DNA from: Sporomusa termitida
Lineage (GTDB): Bacteria; Bacillota; Negativicutes; Sporomusales; Sporomusaceae
DNA length: 64,000 nucleotides
Assembly (NCBI RefSeq): GCF_007641255.1
Contig: NZ_CP036259.1
Coordinates: forward strand, 4,714,501 to 4,778,500
Direction: 5' to 3'
Position 1 is the first letter of the stretch; every line of letters starts with the position of its first letter. This document shows, piece after piece, positions 41,051 to 51,024 of the stretch. The translations under genes and the position numbers were made by a program. Below the pieces are notes generated by a model. It had not been told where the DNA came from and did not search any database. It saw nothing but the letters and a program-made list of their open reading frames with translations.

Positions 41051-42256
41051 TTAGGCGCCGCCCGGACGTCTGTCTTTTTTAACCAGCTTTAGCTTTGAAC
41101 GAACAGGGGGCGCCGGGGCCTGCTCCGGGCGAATGGCTTTAGCATTTGCCCTCCGGCCAATACTAATTAAGAGACCTACTGCAGCACAATTGATAATAAG
41201 GGAAGTCCCGCCAAAACTGATAAACGGAAGGGGTACGCCAGTAACCGGGAAAACGCCGGATACCATGGCAATATTGCCAACAGCCTGCCCTACCACCAGT
41301 GCTGTCACACCGACTGCCAGCATAAAACCATAACCGTCTGGGGCACGCCGGGCGATCTGTAATCCATACCAAGCGATAGCACCGAACAGCATTAAGACAA
41401 GGCCGGCCCCTACAAAGCCCATTTCCTGGCACAATACGGCAAAAGCAAAGTCTGTATGAGCTTCCGGCAGATAGTGAAATTTGCTTGCTCCCATGCCCAG
41501 CCCGGAACCAAACAAACCGCCAGAGCCAATCGCCAAAAGTGATTGTACCGTCTGATAGCCGGATGTTTGCTGATAGGCCCAGGGGTCAATCCAGGCCAGA
41601 ATCCGTTCAGCCCGGTAGGCTGCGGCATATACTAGATATATGGTTATAGTAGCGGCTGCCATGCCTAAATAAGTAAGTTCCTGCCGGGGAATACCTGCCA
41701 AAACATACAGTACCAGACCCAAACCAACAATAACGGCAGCAGTACCCATGTCAGGCTGTTTAAGTACCAACACGCCCATAACCAGTGTAACACCTAGCGG
41801 CCAGGAATATAGAGATACCGGTAATCCCCGGTCAAGCCGGGCTCCCAGGTAAGCGGCAGTAATCACAATGGTCGTAAGTTTGGCTATCTCGGAAGGCTGA
41901 AACTGAAAGCTGCCAAGCTTAAGCCAGCGTCTGGCCCCGTTGGCATACTCTCCATTAAAATGGACAGCCAGCAGTAAGCCAACGGCTGCAAGTATCGCTA
42001 CTATCAGCCAACCGCGGCTTAGCTTGCGGTAATCAATGGCGGCAGCTATAACCATAACCACAAAGCCTACGCCAAAAGACAGCAAATGCCGGCTAACAAA
42101 AAAGTAGCCGTCCTGAAACAACTGCCCCCCCAGCACAAAGCTGGCGCTAAACACATTCACCGTACCGATCAGGAATAATATCCCAGCAATAAAAAATACC
42201 GCCTCAGCCGGGCTAACCCATAGTTTGGGAAACCTTCGAATCTTTTTTGCTCGCAC
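41051..42256 (-). CDS. FtsW/RodA/SpoVE-family peptidoglycan glycosyltransferase
   Basis: The 401-residue membrane protein has about ten helices. It carries the family signatures GARRWLKLGSFQFQPSEIAK (catalytic-side loop), KQPDMGTA, and the C-terminal TGVPLPFISFGGTSLI. It polymerises lipid II with a class B PBP, in division or spore cortex synthesis; the copy cannot be assigned to FtsW or SpoVE from sequence alone. The start is GTG with GGGAGTG upstream. It stands alone rather than in a division cluster. Confidence 0.88.
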   Translation of the reverse strand: MRAKKIRRFPKLWVSPAEAVFFIAGILFLIGTVNVFSASFVLGGQLFQDGYFFVSRHLLSFGVGFVVMVIAAAIDYRKLSRGWLIVAILAAVGLLLAVHFNGEYANGARRWLKLGSFQFQPSEIAKLTTIVITAAYLGARLDRGLPVSLYSWPLGVTLVMGVLVLKQPDMGTAAVIVGLGLVLYVLAGIPRQELTYLGMAAATITIYLVYAAAYRAERILAWIDPWAYQQTSGYQTVQSLLAIGSGGLFGSGLGMGASKFHYLPEAHTDFAFAVLCQEMGFVGAGLVLMLFGAIAWYGLQIARRAPDGYGFMLAVGVTALVVGQAVGNIAMVSGVFPVTGVPLPFISFGGTSLIINCAAVGLLISIGRRANAKAIRPEQAPAPPVRSKLKLVKKDRRPGGA

Positions 42257-42416
42257 GTACGGGCACTCCCTTCAAAAACACGTTAACCAAACAGCCATTA
42301 AATCATAGTATATAATAAGACTCAGCTTAGAAAAGTTGCACTCTCTTAACTCCCAGCGCTAAAAAACGGGAGCTGTAAGAAATCGATAAACGATGGACAA
42401 AAAATGAGGTGATCGC

Positions 42417-43363
42417 ATGGGGTAACACCATATAAGCTACTGGCTGTTGATGCTAGTACCCATACCGTAATTATTGTGGATGGCCCCAGCGGGGAAATCC
42501 TGACTGAACTGGCCTTTTCCCCGGAATTAAGTCCCACTGAGCTTACTGTAACTGCCGATTATACAAAAGCTTACCTGCCCTGTGCCAATACCAGCGGAAA
42601 AAACGAAATATTGACAGTAAACTTAATCAACCAGACACTCTATAGCCTGCCAATGACAATTCCTTACCCTGCCCAGTTTATCTTAGCCGAAACCAGTCTA
42701 ACTTCTGCCTACCTTGCCGAAGCCTGCGGCACACTGCACCGCTTTGATCTGGCGGCAATGTCCAGCCAGACACTCGGGGCACCGGCGGTTAAGGCAAGCT
42801 GTGTGGGCTTAGCGGCTGATGCCGGGAGAATTTATGCCGCCTGGGAACATCATGCCGGCGGCACTATTATGGAACTGGACACTAATGGGAACATCGCCTG
42901 GCAAAATGATATTGCCGGCATTCCTACAAATATTATTTTAGCCGGCAGCCGCCTGATAGTACCATTTACAAACACAGCTTTTACCGGTGAAGGTGTGGCT
43001 TTGTTTAACTTAAGTAAAAAGCGCCGTATACCGCTGGTAGTGACTATTCAATGTCCCAGCTGCCGCAGTCTCGCAGCCTATCCCTGCCATGCCGCCGTGG
43101 CACCAGATAATCAGACTGCGTATATTGTCAACGAAGATGGAGCATCTATTTTTGTAATTGACCTGAGTACCGCCCAGATTATTGATCGTCTGGCCATCGG
43201 GAGATCATTATCCCGTTTATACCTGATTCCTAACACGGACCAGGCAATTGGCACCAGCAACTTATTTGCCGATCTCAGCCTGATTGATTTAGCCAGCGGA
43301 CAGCTGTTGGCAGTGACAAATACCCAGCGCCAGCTTATGTCAAGTATTGCTATTCTCCCCTAA
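42417..43363 (+). CDS. YncE-like beta-propeller protein with a frame problem at its start
   Basis: The protein is built of repeated beta-propeller blades (KLLAVDASTHTVIIVDGPSG, then AYIVNEDGASIFVIDLSTAQ and IDLASGQLLAVTN). It has a cysteine pair CPSCRSLAAYPC. The natural start, ATG at 42417 after GAGGTGATCGC, is out of frame by one base: ATG-GGG-TAA. The propeller frame begins at about 42422 (VTPYKLLAV). One extra G in the GGGG run would restore it. Otherwise the first usable in-frame starts are CTG 42440 or GTG 42476. A hairpin terminator follows at 43385-43412. Confidence 0.65.
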
Positions 43364-43384
43364 TAGTTCGCTACATACAGGCTA

Positions 43385-43412
43385 AACCCCTCCCGCAGAT
43401 CGGGAGGGGTTA
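43385..43412. terminator. Bidirectional terminator
   Basis: AACCCCTCCCG pairs with CGGGAGGGGTT between convergent genes. Confidence 0.75.
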
Positions 43413-43426
43413 TTTTCAGTAAATTA

Positions 43427-44614
43427 TTATATCTTTAGTTTTCCTAGCTGGCGCGGCCAGTTTTCGCCCCATTTATACTTGCCTTTTTTACTATTCTTTT
43501 CAGTTTTAGTCTGCTCCGCTACCCCTTTGTCTGACAAAATTTCAGTTTTAATCTGATATTTGGCTTTTGTTTCACTACTCAAGTCGTCGGCCCGGCCTAC
43601 CTTGCCCTCGCTGGAGTCTGCATCAGTCTCACTATGCTCACGATCGGTTTCGGGTGTGTAATCTAGTTCAATATCATCAATAGGATTTTCTTCAGAAACC
43701 TGATCCCGTTCTACAAACTCTGTGCTTTCGCCAATATTGCAGGCAGCTTCTTCATCAACAAGGATGCCAAATTTGGTATGATTCTTATATTTCACGTCGG
43801 CACAGTCTTTTTCTATCTTAATTACGCCTTTTTCCATCATAGCCAGCACCAGGAGGAAATGATCTGTTTCGCGGCGGACATGGTCGGCTAAAACTGCAGG
43901 AATTGCACTAAGCAGCCTATTGGTAATAATCATGTCATAAGTTGCCTGCTCAAAGTCGCGCAGGCGAACAGTTGCCGCACGACTATCCTGGAGAAAGCGA
44001 TTGAACGCAGGCAAGTCAATAGACTTATGCTCAAAAAAGCTCACATAGTTCCACCCCTGCATTGTCAAGTCGTCAAATTCGGCTTGATAGCCCCTGACAA
44101 CATCAATCAGGCTGATCTCGGACGGGTCCAGCCTGCTGCCGATAAATTTGGTATGTTCAGCCATAATTCTCAGCCAGAAATCAGCTTCAAGCGCTTTGAC
44201 AACAGCTAATTTCTTACCAGCCCGAATTTTCTCTAAAAGAGCCATAAAATATTCGGCTTCGCGAATTATATGGTCAAAAAAGAGTGGCGGTAACGCGCTG
44301 CCCAGTTTATTGGTCAGCGATAAGCCAAGCAAAAGGGTTTTATACTTAATAAACTCTTTCAGAGACGCCATAGTGTCGGTAATAAGTTCAGCAAATTTTT
44401 TCTCAATCTGAGGTTTTTCAGCCCGCCCACGCAAAGCCTTAAACTCCCGTTCAAAACTACTGGCTTCTTCAATCAAATCAGGCTTATCAAAGGGCAGACC
44501 GGTCTTTATGAACAGAGCATGATCTTCCATGATATGCAGCCAGAACTTGACTTCTTCAAGATCAAGTGGCGGCACCGGCTGAACATTGCCTGTACCAGAC
44601 GAGCGACGCGGCAT
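43427..44614 (-). CDS. DUF2935-domain protein with acidic-basic tail
   Basis: Two related helical-bundle halves are visible: EEVKFWLHIMEDHALFIKTG at about residue 20 and EADFWLRIMAEHTKFIGSRL at about 150. Each is followed by a DHxxRExxxF histidine-containing helix (FFDHIIREAEYFM, LADHVRRETDHFL). This is the DUF2935 pattern, probably metal binding. The last 120 residues are charged and low in complexity. ATG 44614 has GGGAGTG 7 bases upstream. Function unknown; the family is common in spore formers. Confidence 0.8.
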   Translation of the reverse strand: MPRRSSGTGNVQPVPPLDLEEVKFWLHIMEDHALFIKTGLPFDKPDLIEEASSFEREFKALRGRAEKPQIEKKFAELITDTMASLKEFIKYKTLLLGLSLTNKLGSALPPLFFDHIIREAEYFMALLEKIRAGKKLAVVKALEADFWLRIMAEHTKFIGSRLDPSEISLIDVVRGYQAEFDDLTMQGWNYVSFFEHKSIDLPAFNRFLQDSRAATVRLRDFEQATYDMIITNRLLSAIPAVLADHVRRETDHFLLVLAMMEKGVIKIEKDCADVKYKNHTKFGILVDEEAACNIGESTEFVERDQVSEENPIDDIELDYTPETDREHSETDADSSEGKVGRADDLSSETKAKYQIKTEILSDKGVAEQTKTEKNSKKGKYKWGENWPRQLGKLKI

Positions 44615-44700
44615 AGCAACACACTCCCAACAAAAACGGATTTTAGTGTATTGTATGCCGCGTATGGCCGTAATGTGTTCAGTTAGTGTCTGTATCAGTC

Positions 44701-45342
44701 TTAAAAAGTAGCGATACAGCGGCAAATAGGCAGCCCTAACAAGCTGAACCGGGTTTCGTACTCGGTCATAATATTTTCAGTAAAATTACTGTTATGAAGA
44801 TCATAGGTTATATAATCAACAGCAAGCCCAAATTGGCTAAACTGTTCTAATGAAAAATCAAACAGCTGTCTGTTGTCTGTTTTAAACCACAACTGACCGC
44901 CAGCTTTTAAAACAATGCGATATTTTTCCAGAAAACCGGCATGAGTGAGGCGACGTTTGGCGTGACGGTTCTTAGGCCAGGGGTCGCAGAAATTAATATA
45001 CAGCCGGTCAAGCTCCCCGGGTGCGAAAATAGTCAGCAGATCATTCACATTAAAAACCATAAGGCGCACATTCTCTAATTCTTTTTTCCGAGTCTTGAGG
45101 GCCGCATTATAGAGAACATCCTTTTGCGCTTCAACACCAATAAAGTTAATTAAATTCTGATGCCGTTCCGCCATCCCGGTAATAAAATCGCCTCTGCCAG
45201 TACCGAGTTCGGCATGCACTGGCCAATGATTGCCAAACAAGGCCGCCCAGTTACCCTTAAGTTCTTCACCCGGGTTTTGCAGTACGATATTAGTGAACGC
45301 TGTTAATGCCTCAGCAACCCAGGGCTTCTTTCTCAGTCGCAA
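44701..45342 (-). CDS. trmB: tRNA (guanine-N7)-methyltransferase
   Basis: The 213-residue enzyme has the TrmB motifs: HAELGTGRGDFITGMA (SAM binding), FIGVEAQKDVLYNA, and NFCDPWPKNRHAKRRLTHAG (catalytic). It methylates G46 of tRNAs. It lies between the AAA+ regulator and the DUF2935 gene on the same strand, 12 bases after the former. Confidence 0.93.
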   Translation of the reverse strand: MRLRKKPWVAEALTAFTNIVLQNPGEELKGNWAALFGNHWPVHAELGTGRGDFITGMAERHQNLINFIGVEAQKDVLYNAALKTRKKELENVRLMVFNVNDLLTIFAPGELDRLYINFCDPWPKNRHAKRRLTHAGFLEKYRIVLKAGGQLWFKTDNRQLFDFSLEQFSQFGLAVDYITYDLHNSNFTENIMTEYETRFSLLGLPICRCIATF

Positions 45343-45354
45343 ACGTGCTCCTCC

Positions 45355-47268
45355 TTACTCCTTATCCAAGCCATATTTTTTTATATAGCGATAGAGTGTG
45401 ACCCGACTGACATCAAGCATATTAGCCAGGCGGCTGATATTGCCCCCGGCAGCTTTCCAGGCTTCAACAAAGGCCTCTTTATCTTCCTTCCAGGCTTTGC
45501 TTAAACGCTGCTCGCCGGGCATGGTAATCTCATTAGCGGAAATAATATTCCCGGCAGTACGGAAAAAGGCCTGCTCGATTACTCCCTGCAGTTGCTTTAT
45601 ATTGCCAGGCCAGTCATAACCCATAATCACCGCTGCGGCCTCCGGGGCTAATTGCTTGGCAGGCAATCCATGCAGAGCTGCCAGCTCCTCGACAATGTGC
45701 GCAGCCAAACCAGGCACATCGTCCCGCCGCATCCTTAGTGGCGGGACCCGCACGACAGACCGGGAAATAAGTTCATATAATCCGGCAAAAAACACACCTT
45801 TTTCAACCAAGCGTTTAAGATCAGTATCGCAAGCAGCGATAACCCTGACATCAATAGGCCGCTGTACACTTTCCCCGCACCGTGATAAATTGCCGTCTTT
45901 GAGGGTCTCTGCCAGCTTGTCCTGCAAAACTGTAGACAGCTTCTCGATCTCATCGAGAAATAGCGTGCCCCCGCTGGCCAATTCTAATTTACCCGGACGC
46001 CCCTCAGCCTCGTTCCCACCGCGGCCGAATAACTCCACTTCCAGGATTTCCGGCGGCATATCACCACATTTAACAGCGATCAGAGGGCCGGCCGCCCGGG
46101 AACTTGCCTGATGAATCCCGTGCGCTAACCGCTGCTTACCAGTGCCTGATTCGCCTTGCAGTAAAAAGTGATAGTCATTTCTAGCCGTACGGCTGGCCTT
46201 ATCCTTCATCGTAGTAAATACCTGACTGTCTCCTACCATGCTTGACAAACTGTAGCGGGCCGTGTAACCAGCCGTATGGGCAACCAGGGTCCGCAAATCT
46301 TCAATAGGTAATGATACAGCTACAATACTCTCTACCTCACTGTCATCGCCGGCAAGTGGCACAACAGTAGTAATATCCTCATAAGTTTTGCGGGGGGTTA
46401 TCCAGGTGACCTCCCGATTATAAGAAGGAACCCCGAGAAACCCTTTATAAATTGGTGTATGCCGGTAGTTTACAAGCACATCACTCAGGTTTGGTCCTTC
46501 ATTTTTATCTTCGGTCCCAGGTGGTACAATGCCTAACAATCTGCTGTTACCAAGCTTATTGGCATAAGCGACCTCACCACCGGGTAAAATGTGATATACC
46601 GCGAGCGGTACCGCATCCAGGATAGTGTTCTTGGCATTTAAACTGGCTACCATGGCCAAATGCTGTTCCATCGCATATTTAATACTGAGCACCATGGCCA
46701 CCATCGCGCTATAAGGCAGTTCCTCCTGCTGGATTGAAACCACTGTTACAACAAATTTCACTTGGTTATCTACGATGATGGGGGCAGAGCAGGCGTCGCC
46801 ATTTTGACAGTCTTTAATCCACATCTCGGGGCCAAACATTAGAAACGGGACCTTATTTCGGAAAGCGATACCAATACTTGATGTACCAATGTCTTCTTCC
46901 TGCATACGGGCACCCTCAAGCTCCCCGGCAGTTTTCTGATAAAATGGCATTGCATAATTTTTTAGGACATACAGGTCCTGATCCGTTAATAACATACTTA
47001 GGTTATAGCTGGTAAAATGCTCTTTTATCTCATTATATAATCCATCCAGGAAGTCAATGGCCGTAGTATAACGTTCCCGTCGTTTGCTGATTTCTTCTCT
47101 TGACAGCTTAATGTTCAGATGGAAGACATCGCGACCCACACCCAGGTCTTTGCTGCGCTGCCAGGACTCACCAATCCAGGGATGAACATTAGGGTCAACA
47201 ACGCTGTCATTAACAAATTTATTGTAATATAGTTCAAGTTTTGCTTTATTGCGGCGCTCACGAATCAT
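45355..47268 (-). CDS. AAA+ Fis-family regulator (AcoR-like) lacking the GAFTGA motif
   Basis: The 637-residue protein has an AcoR/DhaR-type GAF sensor (about residues 40-210) and a PAS segment (about 220-320). The AAA+ domain has Walker A LLQGESGTGKQRLAHGIH and Walker B GGTLFLDEIEKLS. A Fis helix-turn-helix closes it (GNISRLANMLDVSRVTLYRY). In place of ELFGHxxGAFTGA it reads ELFGRGGNEAEGRPGKLELA, so the sigma-54-contacting loop is absent. It may act without sigma-54, like the few known GAFTGA-less members. TGGAGGTATATA precedes the ATG. Confidence 0.85.
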   Translation of the reverse strand: MIRERRNKAKLELYYNKFVNDSVVDPNVHPWIGESWQRSKDLGVGRDVFHLNIKLSREEISKRRERYTTAIDFLDGLYNEIKEHFTSYNLSMLLTDQDLYVLKNYAMPFYQKTAGELEGARMQEEDIGTSSIGIAFRNKVPFLMFGPEMWIKDCQNGDACSAPIIVDNQVKFVVTVVSIQQEELPYSAMVAMVLSIKYAMEQHLAMVASLNAKNTILDAVPLAVYHILPGGEVAYANKLGNSRLLGIVPPGTEDKNEGPNLSDVLVNYRHTPIYKGFLGVPSYNREVTWITPRKTYEDITTVVPLAGDDSEVESIVAVSLPIEDLRTLVAHTAGYTARYSLSSMVGDSQVFTTMKDKASRTARNDYHFLLQGESGTGKQRLAHGIHQASSRAAGPLIAVKCGDMPPEILEVELFGRGGNEAEGRPGKLELASGGTLFLDEIEKLSTVLQDKLAETLKDGNLSRCGESVQRPIDVRVIAACDTDLKRLVEKGVFFAGLYELISRSVVRVPPLRMRRDDVPGLAAHIVEELAALHGLPAKQLAPEAAAVIMGYDWPGNIKQLQGVIEQAFFRTAGNIISANEITMPGEQRLSKAWKEDKEAFVEAWKAAGGNISRLANMLDVSRVTLYRYIKKYGLDKE

Positions 47269-47492
47269 TATATACCTCCAATATATGTCTTATTAATGTC
47301 CAATAAAACTGATAATGTCAAAGATACCTCTTTATTGGATTCATCTAAGATACTATCACATAAATATGACATTTCCATTCTATTCTTTCCATCCCGATCT
47401 ACTTAAACACATTTTTATAACAACAATCTGGTAAGAATAAACTATGCAAACATCAGGCGGGGTTTTATCCCCGCCTGATGCTAACTTGATGA

Positions 47493-49289
47493 TTAAGTAC
47501 GGTAGGTGTTGAGATCTTCACTGAAGTGCTGAATAACAGTCTTAAACTCGGTAATTTTCCCCATCATAGCCTGTAGCTTTTCGTTATACACATGCACTGA
47601 GGCACTAACCTCCTCACTGGCAGCTGAGTTTTCTTCAGAAATAGCAGCCAACGACTCAATTTTACCATATACCTGATTAAGGCCTGTCATCTCCTGTTCA
47701 AGTTTTGTAATCATATCAACGATGTTAACCGCTACAATATCAATGTAGCCGACGTTCTCGGCACTGCCTGTTACAACAGCATTCAATTGCCTGCTTTCAG
47801 AAGCAAGGATATCGAATTCAGCCTCAATCATTTGGACAACCTGATCAATAATATTCATTAAGACTTTTAAATCGCTGGAGATACTTTCAGAGTGATGATG
47901 CGACTGTTCAGCCAACTTCCGGACTTCTTCAGCCACAACCGCAAAACCACGCCCTTGCTCGCCAGCCCGGGCCGCTTCAATGGCGGCGTTAAGTGCCAGC
48001 AGGTTTGTTTGTCCGGCAATAGCTGCCACCATGCCGGTAATTTCATTAATTTTCGTAGCTTGCGTCTGCAGGTGCTCGGCCGAACGTTTCACTTCGGCGA
48101 ACTTATCAAGGCTGTGCTCTAACTTAGCTGTCGAAGCCTGCACTTCTGCAAAGCCTTTATTAATTTCCGCTACTGCTGCCTCCAGCTGCTCTTTATTTCG
48201 GCTTTGCTCAGTTACCACCGTGCTCAATGTTTCAAGATTCCCATTTAAAATACCTACAGCACTCGCTGTTTCCATGGCTTGATTAGTAGCAGCAGTAGCA
48301 ACATCATGTACCACCCCTGATATTTCATCTGAGGTAGCTTTCATCCGGCCGGCCAAAGAGTTAAAGTCATCGCCATATTTATTCATCTCATCGGTAATTC
48401 CTTTAAAACCAATGAACTCACTCTTAACACGTTGCTTATAGCGGGCCAGCATTTGCATGATTTCTTCAAACTCATCACTTGATTCCAGTTTAATCTCAGT
48501 AAAGTACTTTCGATCGTGAATGTCGGCGATCTCCTCCCGGATTGTCGCCAATGGTCTGAGAAGAAGCGCGGCAGCAACAGCAGCCACTGCCCCCTGTAAG
48601 AAGGCTGTCCATAATGACACAGGTACATTCACTGCCGCCAGCAATCCGTCTGCCAGTAGTGAAAACGCAGTAACAACTATGCCAATTTTAGCGGGAATAC
48701 TCTTACACATGCCAAAAGACAGCATTTTATTAAGCCGGTAAACAACAGTATGGGTGATCGGTTGCGGGAATGTAATAACCATCTTAAGATGCTCTGATGA
48801 AGACTCAAGGATCTCAGTTTTAATGTCTTCTTTAAAATAATCGGCAGTTCCAGCCAAAAGACCTTTCATATAACCAAACATACCACGGTGGGAACGATAA
48901 CTCAAAACCGCCTCATATTCTGACACCGGACTAATCAAAAGCTCCGGCGGCTTGGCACCTGGTATCCGCTTTACCATAACTACATGAACATCGTACATCG
49001 ACCGCAAGAAAGAATACAGACTCTCTTGACGGAAGAAAGCCGGGTAAGACTGGGCAAATGTCCGGACATTATCCTTGCCGATAGCAAGCCAGATTTCTTC
49101 CTGGCTTTTACCTGTCCGCTCAGCTAAATAAGCAACAAAAGACTTAGGTTTAGCATCTTCAATCTCTTCGGTCGGCATAAACATTGTATCAGGCTGCCAG
49201 CCAACATGCCCCATTGCGTCAGTGGTTAAGGCGTCACCCCAGATCTTGCGGGCTGTATTGACCCATGTGCCAACTACCGTTCCCTTCAT
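47493..49289 (-). CDS. H-NOX (heme O2/NO-binding) methyl-accepting chemotaxis protein
   Basis: The N-terminal 185 residues are an H-NOX domain with exact residue numbering of the Thermoanaerobacter protein: Trp9, Asn74, proximal His102, the Tyr131-Ser133-Arg135 heme-propionate motif and distal Tyr140. The distal Tyr and Trp predict O2 binding. Two helices (about 205-250) and a HAMP-like region lead to the chemoreceptor signalling domain ([20 protein letters not shown]). It would sense oxygen and steer motility away from it. The start is an ATG at 49289. Confidence 0.93.
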   Translation of the reverse strand: MKGTVVGTWVNTARKIWGDALTTDAMGHVGWQPDTMFMPTEEIEDAKPKSFVAYLAERTGKSQEEIWLAIGKDNVRTFAQSYPAFFRQESLYSFLRSMYDVHVVMVKRIPGAKPPELLISPVSEYEAVLSYRSHRGMFGYMKGLLAGTADYFKEDIKTEILESSSEHLKMVITFPQPITHTVVYRLNKMLSFGMCKSIPAKIGIVVTAFSLLADGLLAAVNVPVSLWTAFLQGAVAAVAAALLLRPLATIREEIADIHDRKYFTEIKLESSDEFEEIMQMLARYKQRVKSEFIGFKGITDEMNKYGDDFNSLAGRMKATSDEISGVVHDVATAATNQAMETASAVGILNGNLETLSTVVTEQSRNKEQLEAAVAEINKGFAEVQASTAKLEHSLDKFAEVKRSAEHLQTQATKINEITGMVAAIAGQTNLLALNAAIEAARAGEQGRGFAVVAEEVRKLAEQSHHHSESISSDLKVLMNIIDQVVQMIEAEFDILASESRQLNAVVTGSAENVGYIDIVAVNIVDMITKLEQEMTGLNQVYGKIESLAAISEENSAASEEVSASVHVYNEKLQAMMGKITEFKTVIQHFSEDLNTYRT

Positions 49290-49570
49290 AAATCACCACT
49301 CCGTATTATAAAAATCGCTTTTTTGCTGAGGAAAAACATTCCACAATATTACTACTTTGTATTCTCGACTCAATCAAAAATCCCTCTATATATTTATAGG
49401 CTTTGCCCTTTTTCCCCCTAGAATCTTAAGCAAGTCACCTGAAGCTAAAGCACATCAGGGCATGAATGAACCAGCCACAGCCCACCAATAGTAAATCTTT
49501 GAGACCTTTTATCATTTTGCCGCCTGCTTCGGGTTAAACTAACACCATAACATGAGCAGGAGGTGATAGT

Positions 49571-49726
49571 TTGTCCAATAATGAAAACAACAGTATTTAC
49601 AGCTTTTGGAACGGCAAAAATTTAAAAGGGACCAATGAATACTTTGACCACATCGGTAGCGGTGAAAATTGTACCGAATTCAAATGCGTAGAGGGTACCG
49701 AAACAGTCTGCGCCGATGAGCTTTAA
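49571..49726 (+). CDS. Small orphan protein
   Basis: The 51-residue frame starts at a TTG after GCAGGAGGTGATAG and reads MSNNENNSIYSFWNGKNLKG, with two cysteines near the end. A hairpin terminator (AAAAAATCCACG with TGGATTTTTT, 49735-49765) follows. No family is recognised. Confidence 0.5.
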   Translation: MSNNENNSIYSFWNGKNLKGTNEYFDHIGSGENCTEFKCVEGTETVCADEL

Positions 49727-49734
49727 CAACAACA

Positions 49735-49772
49735 AAAAATCCACGCCAATACTGGGTGGATTTTTTGTTATT
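49735..49772 (+). terminator. Terminator
   Basis: AAAAAATCCAC pairs with GTGGATTTTTT, followed by a T-rich run. Confidence 0.7.
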
Positions 49773-50017
49773 TTACTGGGTTTTATCTATTTTTACAATT
49801 AAAGGCACTCAAGCCTAAAGCGTCGTCGCCTTACACTGAACAGCTGCAACTTTGGCACCATTCTAACCGCTCCCTGCTCTAAAATAAATCCTCTCGCAAT
49901 TATTATCTTACTGTTATATTCTTAAATCCCGACTTTTTTAATGGTTTTTTATCCAATTCTTACTGTGAGTTGCTCGTTAATTCCTTGGTTAAACTATCGA
50001 ATGAGGAGGTGGTATAT

Positions 50018-50164
50018 ATGTTTCACAAAAAGAAACGCAGGTCAATGCTGGGCATGGATATGGACATGAATATGGATGTAACTTCGGTGCTTAAAGCTGT
50101 GGCTGTCGGCGCAGTTATTTACCAGGCTGCCAAATTCATGATTCATGAAATGACGGAAGACTAA
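50018..50164 (+). CDS. Small methionine-rich membrane protein
   Basis: The 48-residue peptide has a basic start (MFHKKKRRSML), a GMDMDMNMD repeat, then one hydrophobic helix (VLKAVAVGAVIYQAAKFMI). GAGGAGGTGG lies 6 bases upstream of the ATG. It is close to the next small gene, so they are probably cotranscribed. Function unknown. Confidence 0.6.
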   Translation: MFHKKKRRSMLGMDMDMNMDVTSVLKAVAVGAVIYQAAKFMIHEMTED

Positions 50165-50204
50165 AAAACCCCTCCCCTCATTTATCGAAGGAGGAGGTGA
50201 TATT

Positions 50205-50327
50205 ATGTCTAAAAAACAAGATCTGTGCGATAAAAACTGTCAAAGCAGCAAAGCCAATGTAGAATTTGGCAAAGAAATTTGCCCAAATGCCAAAGAAAAC
50301 AAAAAACAGGAAAAAAGTTGCAAATAA
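50205..50327 (+). CDS. Small lysine- and cysteine-rich protein
   Basis: The 40-residue peptide MSKKQDLCDKNCQSSKANVE... has four cysteines and many lysines. GGAGGAGGTGATATT precedes the ATG. A terminator follows (50338-50362). It may bind metal. No family is recognised. Confidence 0.55.
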   Translation: MSKKQDLCDKNCQSSKANVEFGKEICPNAKENKKQEKSCK

Positions 50328-50337
50328 TATAATAGAT

Positions 50338-50370
50338 CAGGGTGGGAACTACTCCACCCTGTTTTATTTT
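50338..50370 (+). terminator. Terminator
   Basis: CAGGGTGG pairs with CCACCCTG, followed by TTTTATTTTTT. Confidence 0.75.
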
Positions 50371-50438
50371 TTAAATAAATTATTTAATGTGGTATATTTA
50401 TCCAAAATTGGGGAATGCTGATACTGGAGGTGAGTGGA

Positions 50439-50582
50439 ATGGGTTTTAAGGATCTACCAGGCGGCTCTAGTGCCAAGCAGGGCCAATCCGCTGCTGACAA
50501 AACCACAGCTCAGCAAGCTCCGGCTGCTAGCGATACCCTTCAAAAACAAGAATCTCTTACCAACACCAAATCTTCCCAATAA
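50439..50582 (+). CDS. Small hydrophilic orphan protein
   Basis: The 47-residue peptide MGFKDLPGGSSAKQGQSAAD... is rich in Ala, Ser, Gln and Thr. GGAGGTGAGTGGA precedes the ATG. Its composition recalls small acid-soluble spore proteins, but the SASP signature is absent. A strong hairpin (AATAATAGAGCGGTT with AACCGCTCTATTATT) follows at 50594-50625. Confidence 0.55.
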   Translation: MGFKDLPGGSSAKQGQSAADKTTAQQAPAASDTLQKQESLTNTKSSQ

Positions 50583-50593
50583 TCCCCTTTTAT

Positions 50594-50630
50594 AATAATA
50601 GAGCGGTTGCAACCGCTCTATTATTATTTT
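50594..50630. terminator. Terminator
   Basis: A 15-base perfect stem with a 2-base turn, followed by TTTT. Confidence 0.75.
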
Positions 50631-50739
50631 TACAAGTTGCCATTACTCTGCAAATCCTTATATATCCTGCTCAAGTATTTCATCGAAATTGAAACTTTGG
50701 AGAAACTATAAGTAACCTTAAAACGCAAGGAGGGATTGG

Positions 50740-50976
50740 ATGAAAAAACTTATTCCGGGGATGTTTTCCAGTGTAACCGATGCCGAATTAATCTTGGCCA
50801 CCACCGGTTATGTCGATGATGCACCCGAAAACGAAACAGATAAGTTTAGCGACAATGCCGGTGACAATAGCCTGTCCCGCGCCGAAATCAATTCCTCAAT
50901 TATCTCTGAAGCGACTGCCAATGAAACAGCTTACCGCAAGGCCATGGAAGAAGGATTTGAGGATTCTTTAAAATAA
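50740..50976 (+). CDS. Small acidic orphan protein
   Basis: The 78-residue protein (MKKLIPGMFSSVTDAELILA...) is acidic and hydrophilic after a short hydrophobic start. AGGAGGGATTGG precedes the ATG. A bidirectional terminator follows at 50991-51024. Function unknown. Confidence 0.6.
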   Translation: MKKLIPGMFSSVTDAELILATTGYVDDAPENETDKFSDNAGDNSLSRAEINSSIISEATANETAYRKAMEEGFEDSLK

Positions 50977-50990
50977 TAACAACAAAAAAA

Positions 50991-51024
50991 TCCCTGTAGG
51001 CATCAGCCTCACAGGGATTTTTCC
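50991..51024. terminator. Bidirectional terminator
   Basis: AAAAAATCCCTGT pairs with ACAGGGATTTTT between convergent small genes. Confidence 0.75.
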
